64,000 nucleotides of DNA, taken from positions 62,001-126,000 of the forward strand of contig WHUZ01000098.1 in the NCBI GenBank assembly GCA_015179045.1. The letters are read 5' to 3'. Source of the stretch: Kalaharituber pfeilii (lineage: Eukaryota > Ascomycota > Pezizomycetes > Pezizales > Pezizaceae). Both the position numbers and the translations under genes were made by a program. The notes under the pieces are model-generated. The model saw nothing but the letters and a program-made list of their open reading frames with translations, had not been told where the DNA came from and did not search any database. This document shows, piece after piece, positions 46,765 through 55,984 of the stretch; the stretch's first letter is position 1, and every line of letters begins with the position of its first letter.

Positions 46765-47286
46765 TTCGAGGTGGTGGGGAGTACTGTTATGCAGGCAATG
46801 TCAAGGGGGTTTGGGCGTCGTATGGTGAGCAAGACCGTTCGGCGGCATCAAACGAGAAAAAAAAAAAAAAAAAAAATACTGCTGACTAAGTGTCAAGCAA
46901 AATGTTACAAGGTGTTGGTACTAAGCTGCCGGCACCATATACCGGACGAAAAAGGCCAGATTTTACAGATCCGGTATAGCAAGGGAAAACTGTACCTGAA
47001 CAACTAAATAGGTGCAGTGGAAGATACATGGGACCTTGGTGCAACAAGAATAACATCCTGCGTCGCTTCAAGCTCAACTACACCTAAGGAGCCTTCCATA
47101 TGGCGCTTTCTAGTATTTCTTGCAGCAGCAGCTGTTCATTCAGCCAACTCAGCAGAGGTCATAGCATGGGCTTTAGCTTTCCCTTGGTCTTTTTCTGGCT
47201 AAATTAATCTAAAGCTGGTTGTATAAATTGCTGGATAATTGGCTGAGTACCATGACTAGCAGGTGTGCTAGTAAACATTCGTTGCA

Positions 47287-47489
47287 TTTTTTTTTTTTTT
47301 TTTTTTTATATCATTTATCGCATGCCGCCCTGTGGGCTATGGCGATGTTTAGCTAAAAAATAAAAGAGGGTTAAATACAACGACCGAAGCATTCCCGCCA
47401 AAAGTCACCAATCCTAACCCTTCACTGTCTAACTACATGTGGTTCCCGCTGTCGCTCTGTGTTGCGGGGGGGAGAACGTCCAGCCTTCG
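47287..47489 (-). mobile_element. LINE family A, 5'-truncated
   Basis: Imperfect target duplication ACATTCGTTGCA / ACATTCGCTGCA (47275-47286, 47490-47501). The hairpin has the ATCGC/GCGAT outer stem, and the UTR contains the CCCGC...GCGGG hairpin. Confidence 0.88.
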
Positions 47490-47557
47490 ACATTCGCTGC
47501 ATGTGGCTGGTATGAGTATGCTCCAAACATGCAAAAAGCTTTGCCTTCTCACGGTGC

Positions 47558-47673
47558 TAGTGTTCGCATCGGTGTGAGCTGAGTCGGTGTAAGCCTTTAA
47601 CAAAATTCCTCCGACCCGAAATCCAACTGACTCAGAAAAACCGACTCAGAACTCACACCGAGTGCGAACGCTA
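47558..47673. mobile_element. Small MITE with ~30-bp inverted ends
   Basis: TAGTGTTCGCATCGGTGTGA at the left pairs with TCACACCGAGTGCGAACGCTA at the right, and GAGTCGGT recurs further in. TTCTCAC occurs on both sides, but not exactly at the ends, so the duplication is unsure. Confidence 0.6.
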
Positions 47674-47683
47674 TTCTCACCAT

Positions 47684-47735
47684 TTTTTTTTTCATATTAT
47701 TGATCGCTTGCCGCCCATGGGGCTATGGCGATGCC
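47684..47735 (-). mobile_element. LINE family A scrap
   Basis: About 52 bp of poly-T and hairpin between TTCTCACCA copies (47674-47682 and 47736-47744). Outer stem ATCGC/GCGAT. Confidence 0.82.
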
Positions 47736-48384
47736 TTCTCACCAGTAAGGGTACCATATAACTGTTCTTGGTCACATAATGATTGTAGAAGATGTCAGCA
47801 TTGATTAGTATACTGGCCCTGTGGCTGCTATTGAGGTATTGTAATAGGTAGATCTGGAGGTAGTTCTCTGTCGGTCATTGTCTATTTTATGGGTGCTATT
47901 GGACACTTGATTTGCCTGTGTGGATGGAGAAGCTAAAGAGGAATCTGTTGATTTTCATAAACCACAACTACAAATCCATAACTAATGCATAGTCTTGAAG
48001 ACGATAATACAACATTAATATAAGCGTACTGGTCTTCAGTAATTGGAGTACTTCAATGAAGTTCAGGAATATCATATCTATCACCCATATTGCCTATTTA
48101 GGTATAAAAAGATATGCATAGGAGATAGGTATTGCTAAGAAGAATAAGACCGAGATGATAGGTAATACTAAAAGTTAGGTAATGCTGAGTGAGAGTGGGC
48201 ATGGCAAGTTATTGAATAAGCAGAAAATATATGCCAGAACAGTTTTCAAGAGCCTTATATACTATTAAAGCTCTTCAGCCAAGTATTTACAAAATTTCAA
48301 GAGGCAGCCTTCCAAAACCACCTTAAGGGCAAACCGTCGACCCCCCGACGAACACCCCCCGAGGAGACAAAGGACCCCCGTCAA

Positions 48385-48806
48385 GACCGGGATCGTTGTG
48401 CATGGGGTAGCGCTAAGGAAAGATTTGGGGAACGTACAACGATGGCTGGCCGCAGACAACAAGGACCTGAAGAAGATTGTTGGGGTCCGTTGGTTAAGAA
48501 AGAAGGACATACTAGTCGGAGAAGGGAAGAAGACAAGCTCCATAGTGGTCTATCTGGAGGACCAACAGGACGTTGACAAGGTTAGACTCGGAGGAAGATG
48601 GCTTAAAGCGTGCCAGTACGAGGCAGAAAGAGGACGGGGATGAGACAGACTGCTGGCCGCTCCCCCCGCAACACTATGTAAACCGCGGGCATCATGTATC
48701 TAAAGTTACGTTTTGTTTTTGTGTTTGTTATATAAAAGACCCTCGCCATAGCCCTCAGGGCGGCATGCGAGCAATGATATAAAAAAAAAAAAAAAAAAAA
48801 AAAAAA
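48385..48806 (+). mobile_element. LINE family A copy with ORF1-like end
   Basis: Begins IVVHGVALRKDLGNVQRWLA and continues VGVRWLRKKDILVGEGK, SSIVVYLE, VRLGGRWLKACQYE (stop 48641-48643). A ~100-nt UTR with an ACCGCGGGCA motif, the hairpin and ~28 A follow. It has the same architecture as 24898-25440 and 39716-40147, with no RT. The left boundary is uncertain. Confidence 0.85.
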
Positions 48807-49622
48807 TTGCGGTAACAGCTTTTTTCACTTGTTATTCAGCCATTTACTATAGTAGGATGCAGCAACAACACAAGTAGAGTACATAATTATTACTGGTAGA
48901 CTTAATGGATGTATGGCCACCTTCGGAGGTAGTGGCAGTTGGCTTTGTTGAAAGACCACACGTCCTGGCTATCAAGTGGTAACTAGTAAATGATTCGGCA
49001 GCAGCAGAGGCGAAAGAGAAAAGCTTGTGAGTGGGTAGCAACTAATATCTTCGATATACATGAAGTTGTACTCCGGTACATGCGAGGTCGCCACCCTTGA
49101 AAACTCTGCATATTAGCGCACGCCACTGGCGATCCGCTTACCGTACAAGGAACTACCTGTCCCTGAGCGGACAGGTAAAAAGTACCTGTCCGGAGTCATC
49201 CCGGCAATCTGGCGACCGAAAGCGAGGACTCCGACGATATCAATGAGGACTTGTGTAGGCGAAAGTACCCACAGGCGAGGAAGAAATATATTGAGGAGAG
49301 CAGGAAAAGTTTCGAGAACAATTTGAGTCGGGCGGGGCTGACGGGGCATCTCACCCTTGAGGACCTCTTTCTGGTTAACGCTCCCAAGATACGACAACTG
49401 ATGGGGAAGTCGGGAGATATTCCAGAGGCCAAGGAACTTGAGAAAGAGGCAGCCGGCACTTCAGCGCCGGACGAGGCACAGATAAAGAAGTGGGGGGAAC
49501 GATTGCAATCCGCGGCGGAGAGATTCGTGAGCAACTTGCTATCTTCGCCAGGTTTCATTGATGAGGAGAAGCTAGTTTTTAAGATATTTTCGTCTATCGC
49601 AAACACCCGATACAAGGCGTAA

Positions 49623-50357
49623 ACGTATAGTTTAGATGTATGGTCCTTCAGTCAGGTCATAAAAAATAAATAAAATCGTGAAAAACTAGAATTTTGCTAA
49701 CCGTCGGCAAATAGCGGAAACTTCCCTTACGACGTACTCTACTACCTATAAGTACGATGATAGACCATCAGTTAGATGGGCTTTCAGCAGCTGCAATACC
49801 TACCATCCTCCCAGCTCAGAGGTGGATCGACCCACGGGTGAAGCGGGTGGCAGAGTTTACGTCTAGTGGGGTTGTACAACAAGACTATTCATAAGACATA
49901 TACTCTCTAGAGCACCTAGCATTAGCGAGTTGATGCCATGCTGTTTTTCATGTATGCAGTTAATTTAAGAAGTTGCAAACGTTGACAGATACGAACACAG
50001 TTGACAGTGAGTTCAATTTGACTTGTTCTGCCATAGTCGCACCGAGATTGTAGACGCACAATTGGCATAGTCCAGTATGCAACCTTAGCAATAATTGATC
50101 AAGAATGCGAGTTTACCTAGTTAGCAGAAGCTCATGGAAATCGCTACTTTTATACACATCAATACCGAGCATAAGTAGTAGGACGTAATCAACACTTATT
50201 TAGTGCCACTAACAGCTTCGAAGATGAGTGAGTGGGGCCACTTCCTGAGTTCTTGCCAGCATGGCCTCTTAGTACGTTGTGTGAAATCTCCGGCGCCAGT
50301 GTTAAAGATGCAGAATGAGGAACCTAGAAGACCTGGGCAGATACGTGAAGGTTGGAG

Positions 50358-50359
<2 letters not shown>
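49623..50359. other. Downstream of the IRG-like gene, no gene seen
   Basis: Short chance ORFs only. It probably includes the 3' UTR of the GTPase gene. Confidence 0.3.
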
Positions 50360-50391
<32 letters not shown>

Positions 50392-51520
50392 CACATAACC
50401 CGCTTGCAGCGCCAAGCCATGGCAGGGTCCCTGGGCAAGCCCTCGAAGCCCGGAGACAGGCTTAACAAACAAAGAAATTTCTATCTACTTCGAAAACCTG
50501 ATTCCAGAAACCTCTGGACGGTTTCTGCCCCAGGGAGGCTCCACAATATATCTCCCCCTCTCCCCCCTCCCCTCTTCTCCACACTTTCGCATCCCGGCAA
50601 GCAAAATTTCCCCGACGGCAAATTTCGCAGTTTCCTCCACACCTTCGCAACCTGCAAATTTTCCCCGACCCGGGTCGGTAAATCGCACGGCGCACTAAAA
50701 CCTGATCCCGGAGAAGAACCTTTCCAACTCATCCCACTCCTCCCCATTCTCTGCTGTCCTTTTCCAGTTCTTCTCCATATCCCCCCATCTCTAAAGCCTT
50801 CTGGGCGAAACCTCTGCTGACTGCACTGGAAGGCTAGGTGCGCCCCCGTCTGGGCCTCCCCGCAGCTGCACTTCTCCGATTCCGCCGCTCCTATTCTCTT
50901 CAACCACACCCCACATCTTCCTCTCTCCAGGCGCATGGCAGTGAAGTTGGACACCGCTATCCTATTCCACTCCATGACCTTCCCCTTTCCAAAGCCCTCC
51001 ACTTCTCACCTCTCCTTCCTCCACACTTTCACCCTCTGGCGCACTCCACTTCTGGTGGCCACCTCCTTACCCTGCATCACCGTCCCCTTCTTTGCCCACT
51101 CATCCGCCTTCTCGTTGCCTGCGATTCCGATGTGAGCTTTTACCCACAACAGTTTTGCATCCCCCCCCTTCCTCTTTCTCCTCGCCACTGCATTCACCAC
51201 CCTTCTCACATCCTCCGTCTTTCCCTTTCCCTCCCTGCCCGCCTTCTGAATCGCCATGACAGCGGCTTCCGAATCCAGACAGATCAGGACTGGGACCTCC
51301 TCCGGTGCACTCTCCAGTGCTCTTCTCACTTCCCTCACCTCCCCGTCGAAAACCGTCGCTGTTCTTCCCACCACCTCCGCTACCACTGCCGACCTCCCCC
51401 ACACACCTGCCCCCACCTTGCTATCCTGGATTTTACTGCCATCTGAAAAGAAGACGGCTCTCTCCCTTCCAGCCTCCTCAATCGAGGTCTCAAAACTGTC
51501 CGCATAAGACAATATAGCAT
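50360..51520 (-). mobile_element. LINE family B copy with RNase H and zinc knuckle of ORF2
   Basis: Poly-T and the family B tail (50360-50465) precede a minus-strand ORF2 end (51512-50481). RNase H motifs are FFSDGSKIQ, VFDGEVREVRRALES, LICLDSEAAVMAI and WVKAHIGIAGNEKADEWAKK. The knuckle is KCSCGEAQTGAHLAFQC. An in-frame TGA at 51006-51008 separates the two domains and may be a C-to-T change of CGA. The copy is 5'-truncated before RT and no target duplication was found. Confidence 0.85.
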
Positions 51521-51915
51521 GAAAAATTCTTTACCGTCGGACCCGTTATATTGGATAAGGCCGGGTGCTGTGGCTTTTATCTAGTGATATGATCCATCTT
51601 GAGACGTTCGAGTATAGCTCCTTTCTTTTGCAGCATCCTGAATGCGTGCCTCCGCCAGTGCTTGGACATGGCTCGTTGAGTTCATTTCGAGTACTCGGGG
51701 TTGTTGGTAAGTCTGTGGAATTATGCAGCGCCAAGGTACTCACGTGGATACACGTGGCACTTCTGCTGCAGCTGTGATAGGGTCAAGACTGACCAGTCAG
51801 TAAACAAGTAGTGGCATATTGAGGGGCGCGGTTGCAACAGAAAATAAACAAGAGTCCGGTATCGGTAGCCTTTTCGACCCTTGACTGACCGCTCTCTATC
51901 AGCTTTATAGCTCTC
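51521..51915. other. Unassigned
   Basis: No recognisable gene between the LINE and the MULE-type element. Confidence 0.3.
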
Positions 51916-51924
51916 TAGCTCAAT

Positions 51925-53207
51925 CGGAACCTCTCCGGACAGGCAGATTCTGCCTGCCGCTCCCGGACCTCATCAGACGATAAACTTTACGCCATGACAT
52001 CGTGACACAGGTACCAACATTGTGGGGTAGGTAGATCAAATGTTGGTACTTGTTACCAGCATTTAGTGATGCAAAATGGAGGCTGGGCATAGTCCGTGCG
52101 AGAGGTCAGTGACCTGGTGTGGCTGCAGGGTATCCGTTCTCTTGAGAGGACAGTTTTGTAGGGAAAACAGCAGCGTTTCTCTAGGGGGCCATGGTCAATA
52201 GCAATGTAGAAGGCATGCTATTACAGCACTAAATGCTGGTAACGAGTAGTATTACTTACTGTACCAATACAAGCTTTCATGTCACAAGAAGCTTGGACCT
52301 TTGTTTAAATTGCAGGCCCCAATTCCAATCATTTTAATTCATCCTAGATGGCTATTAACTACATCAACCGAACCTACGGTACAGCGTCAATGTCTCAAGC
52401 TGCCGGATCGTGATCATTGCAAACGGCTGGATTATTGACTTAGGCCAAACGGCGCCAGCTGGATTATCAACTTCACATATTCTAGTGATTTTTTGTTGTC
52501 GCCGCCATAGGCTTGTAGCTTGTATGCGGGGTTATGTGAACAAATTTATTTGAACAGAGCAATATCATGCGAATCTTTCTAGCGAAGAACCAGAGCGCTT
52601 TGCTTACTTTCAAGCCTGTAAAGCGGCGCAACTCATCCAGCAGTTTCGAAATTGTCAGGCTTTGTAGGATATCCTGAAGCTTTTACTACCTACACCTGCA
52701 CCTCAATTGCACACCTTCAAAATGCTCCGCAATGCAAATGAATAAGCTCTTGTGCATCTGGAGTGATGTACTCCAAATGTAACATTCTAAGAGCAAGAGA
52801 CACCGCAAGACGAAGCCTACTAGCAGTGTGACAGGAACTGATAAAGGAGTAATATCACAGAGTGAGGTACAATAAGAAACCCAAGATTTCATTTTTGTTT
52901 CTTCATCTGCTCATTAATTCAGATCTATTTTTCCATTATTTTTCCATTTTCATTTTTTACTTAATTGAGTAATCATGCATTCAAACTAGTAGATCACAGC
53001 ATGAGCCGATTTTTGGTAGCCAGTGGGCCGCTACGCACTTACGTCACTAGTCAAATTAAAACTTGTCTTGCAATATGCCTGTACCCAACAATTGATCATA
53101 CCTACCCCACAATGTTGGTACCTGTGTAACAGTGTCATGGCGTAAAGTTTATCGTCTGATGAGGTCCGGGAGCGGCAGGCAGAATCTGCCTGTCCGGAGA
53201 GGTTCCG
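51925..53207. mobile_element. Second MULE-type element, non-autonomous
   Basis: Ends CGGAACCTCTCC / GGAGAGGTTCCG, target duplication TAGCTCAAT (51916-51924 and 53208-53216), TIRs of about 135 bp. The tip continues CCGGACAGG and forms a GGCAG-ATT-CTGCC hairpin, the same plan as 43733-49203. The 1.0-kb interior (52060-53075) has no recognisable ORF. Confidence 0.9.
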
Positions 53208-53333
53208 TAGCTCAATAGGTAGGTTTGATAGCTCTTCAGCTAACTTAATAGCTAACTTGATGATTTCTCTATTACTAGTAGGTGTATTAACAGTTCTCTG
53301 CTAGCTAGTACTCCACCTAAGCGCCTTAATATG

Positions 53334-53528
53334 ATGACACGAGGAACACGAAAAGCGCACTTTGGTGCAAATAGAGGAACTTACAAGAGATGAGCAGGTG
53401 CGAATTATTACACTTAGAGAAACTGGTATGAAGTGGCGGGAAATTGCAGCAGAAGTAGATACAACTACCAGACTTGCAATGCCATACAAGAGATATAAGA
53501 TGAGTGAAATCAACTCTCCTAGCCATTG

Positions 53529-53529
<1 letters not shown>
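53334..53529 (+). pseudogene. Tc1-like transposase helix-turn-helix relic
   Basis: MTRGTRKAHFGANR, then after a one-base shift ELTRDEQVRIITLRETGMKW and REIAAEVDTTTRLAMPYKRY. This looks like the N-terminal HTH of a fungal Tc1/mariner transposase. The catalytic part is absent and a LINE scrap follows. Confidence 0.55.
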
Positions 53530-53562
<33 letters not shown>

Positions 53563-53602
53563 CATTAATCGCTGGCCGCCATACGGGCTATGGCGATGTC
53601 TT
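53530..53602 (-). mobile_element. LINE family A scrap
   Basis: Poly-T of about 27 nt followed by the hairpin with an ATCGC/GCGAT outer stem (GTCATTAATCGCTGGCCGCC). Confidence 0.75.
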
Positions 53603-53820
53603 ATATACATAGATGGTGATAAATAAATGCAGACTCGAAGAATGGGAAGAGTAGGTAAAACTAGAATTAAAGAAACGGGTCTCCTCACTCCCCAAGCATC
53701 TCTACCAACTTCTTGTGTCGCTCACTAAATATGGGAAAAAGCATGCCTACTATCTGCCAGCCCCCAGATTCTTCAGGGCATAATCCGGGATTTTCGATGC
53801 GTTCCACCCCACTTTTACTG

Positions 53821-53880
53821 CCCTGCCATGGCGAACAGCTACAAGCGGGGTGACGTGATAAAAAAAAAAAAACAAAAAAA
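53821..53880 (+). mobile_element. LINE family B 60-bp tail
   Basis: Target duplication CCCACTTTTACTG (53808-53820, 53881-53893). Confidence 0.92.
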
Positions 53881-53959
53881 CCCACTTTTACTGACTGTCG
53901 CAGGATATATGGATTTAGTCGACATGATGTCTGGGTACTTGCGCCAAGGACAGTGTTCG

Positions 53960-53960
53960 T

Positions 53961-53998
<38 letters not shown>

Positions 53999-54033
53999 CA
54001 TTGATCGCATGCCGCCCTAAGGGCTATGGCGAT
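53960..54033 (-). mobile_element. LINE family A 74-bp scrap
   Basis: Target duplication ACAGTGTTCG (53950-53959, 54034-54043). Hairpin with ATCGC/GCGAT outer stem. Confidence 0.92.
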
Positions 54034-54320
54034 ACAGTGTTCGGAAGCCCATGGGAGGCCAAGCTGGATAAACACGATCTCCGTGAATACCTTGGTGCGA
54101 CGAGGTTGCATATGAATACTGAAAAATATTGCCAAGCAGTCATAAGCGGTACTTGGCATTCCCTTGATAGTAAGCGCAGAGGTAGTAATGTTATAGTCAT
54201 GTCTAGCAGGAGAGCACCGTCGGACCTGCTTAGCTACATTTTGAATGAAGAACAGTCTAATACCTGAAAGAATCGAGTGTTTTTATTATTGAAAAGCATA
54301 GGCCCAGCCTCGTGTGGGGC

Positions 54321-54872
54321 TCAGCTCTCATGTATGCCCACCAAAACTCCAAGCACTATAAGTGCAACACCTAATCGGACACTTGAAATTTGCAAGTTTG
54401 TGCACTGCCGAATCCTGGCTTCTGAGAAAGCGCCCGATGCAGTTGAGAATTTCTGTAACCTTTCGATGAGGGAGTGCGAGCCTTGGGTTTGAGAGTACGC
54501 CGACTGTGGAAGCAGGTGCGTGAAGTAGCGTACTTGGGGGGAGCTGGCATAGTAGGAGGAGGAGAGGGGCTTGTCTTGAGAAGTAGCCTTTGCGCTGGGA
54601 TAGTCATGAGCATCTACAATTGTGTCTGCATTCGCGGGAGGGAAAGCCATCCTACAAATGTGCTTGTGGACTGTGAACATCGTGGGTTCTCGGACACGTT
54701 TTTGTTGGACAGGCAGGTTATAGAGGGAGATTAGCCTCGTAACCAGGGGGGAGATTACAACGGCAGGGTGTTCAAAGTTCCTTGCAGCAGTAAAGTACTG
54801 AGGACAGAAAATTTGCGCAGCAATGGGTCTTGGCGTGAAAACTAAAGGGATGACTCTTTCTAGCACCCACAC
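54321..54872 (-). CDS. Hypothetical protein with C-terminal membrane segment
   Basis: An open frame of 183 codons starts MWVLERVIPLVFTPRPIAAQ. The C-terminus ends in a hydrophobic helix (LGVALIVLGVLVGIHES). No known domain is seen. It may be a small host gene or a chance frame; the hydrophobic tail anchor is the only positive sign. Confidence 0.3.
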   Translation of the reverse strand: MWVLERVIPLVFTPRPIAAQIFCPQYFTAARNFEHPAVVISPLVTRLISLYNLPVQQKRVREPTMFTVHKHICRMAFPPANADTIVDAHDYPSAKATSQDKPLSSSYYASSPQVRYFTHLLPQSAYSQTQGSHSLIERLQKFSTASGAFSEARIRQCTNLQISSVRLGVALIVLGVLVGIHES

Positions 54873-55984
54873 AAGATGAGTCCCATTTAGTCCTGCAGCA
54901 CGTGATACACTAGTAATGTGGTTAGTATTATGATATCTTGAGCCAGCGTTTATTATATCTATGATACAGTTCTTAGCGAGTCAATCGATTACATAATCAC
55001 AGGCTTCTACGAACGCGGCTAGCTCTTCCCGGCTGCCCCGTCATTTTTCCGCTGTTATGGTGCCGGAGGTTAATAATCAACATGAAATTTGCGACACAAC
55101 CAACGCAATGCAAAACCTATCAGCAACCGCAACCTGGTATGAACTAAGGTAGAATATCAAAAATCTATACTATTTGAGATGCTCTATCATTCTATGATAT
55201 TTTCATGGCAAAATCTTTATTCATTGTAAAACTGAAAAGGTTCAAAGTTTTCTTACTTTCTTAGGAAATGTAGCAAATGTTACATGCCAAGCCCCATACA
55301 AATGAATTAGTCATCAATTTCTGGAGGCCTCTGTACCATATTGATGACCATCCTTGTATGCCTGCATACTACGAAGACACTGATTATTATAGAGATGTCT
55401 GAACCAGAAAAAAGAGCTTTAGGTATAGTTTCTCGTAGACCTGCAATAGACTCTGGAAAAACTGGCAGCTGTAGACGTAAAGCGAGCATGTAATGCGACC
55501 GTATAAAGTGACCGTGGCTGAAGGGTGCGCGATTGCTCACCAATTGCAAGCAACATATGGTGCTGCTTACTAATGCTGGCCGGGACTGTTACAACATGTT
55601 GATTATTAACTTCCGGTACCATACCGCTGGGCACTGCGCTGTTACTTGACTCCCGGCATGGAGCTGAGCAGTGCAAAAGAAAACAACAAAAAAAAAACCA
55701 ACTCGGTGTGAAGGTTGGGCTATAATCGGATAAAAGCCATAAAATGAAATCTGTAGCACAAATAAATTAACATGTACTTTTTAGGTAGTCGGGGTATCTA
55801 GTTACGAGACTACTTTTTGAGTAGTAATTGATGACGAGTGCCTTGTGTACAAATGTCGGGCCTAATGCCAAGCATTACCATGCAGGTTGTCCAGGATCAA
55901 ACGCTCTCCTGCTCCGCAACCTGTACGAGGGTTCATTAACCTGTTCCTCCGCCAGCAGAACCTACATTCGCAGAAAACTTCGAC
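54873..55984. other. Upstream of NLR2, no gene seen
   Basis: Several short frames without motifs. It probably carries the NLR2 promoter. Confidence 0.3.

Larger units (their letters stand above)
44006..46992 (-). mobile_element. Pogo/IS630-Tc1-type DNA transposon, apparently autonomous
   Basis: Both ends start CAGTTTTCCCTTGCTATACC. TA follows the right end (46993-46994) and TG stands at the left, probably a mutated TA. The 2987-bp element carries one transposase gene on the minus strand. It lies inside the MULE-type element and has no visible damage. Confidence 0.88.
43733..49203. mobile_element. MULE-type element with ~110-bp hairpin TIRs and 9-bp duplication
   Basis: The ends are CGGGATGACTCC / GGAGTCATCCCG. 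Target duplication GCAATCTGG is at 43724-43732 and 49204-49212. Each TIR contains a GGACAGGTA-CTTTT-TACCTGTCC hairpin near its tip and stays matched to about 43970 (left, counting the LINE) and about 49100 (right). No MULE transposase is recognised inside; the coding content belongs to later insertions. A 9-bp duplication is the Mutator-superfamily hallmark. The element shares its tip plan with 51925-53207. Confidence 0.9.
43093..49622 (+). pseudogene. IRG-like (p47 immunity-related) GTPase gene split by a 5.47-kb transposon
   Basis: The gene is in two parts, 43093-43732 and 49213-49622. Joined across the element they form one 349-codon frame without introns. The GTPase domain has G1 GYAGTGKST with LINAFRGL, the IRG-style APIGVVECTSE (switch region), G3 WFDIPGGGT, then LMDFIIVVCGDRFSELDVEI and G4-like RSKSD. 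The C-terminal part is helical and charged (YPQARKKYIEESRKSFEN). IRG GTPases act on vacuole membranes in animal immunity; the role of fungal relatives is not established. The break comes just after G4, so the left half alone would lack the helical domain, and translation now stops at TGA 43738-43740. No other damage is seen, so the insertion is probably the only lesion. Confidence 0.9.
53780..54267 (+). pseudogene. Unknown ORF split by two LINE scraps
   Basis: Without the insertions at 53821-53880 and 53960-54033 one frame runs through CRRIYGFSRHDVWVLAP, VFGSPWEAKLDKHDLREYLG and ATRLHMNTEKYCQAVISGTW to a stop at 54265-54267. It looks coding, but I do not recognise the family. The 5' limit is not known. 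Confidence 0.4.

Noticed and set aside
53205..53222. tRNA D-arm-like GTAGCTCAATAGGTAG
   Set aside because: No B box or acceptor pairing downstream; the bases are the MULE target duplication.
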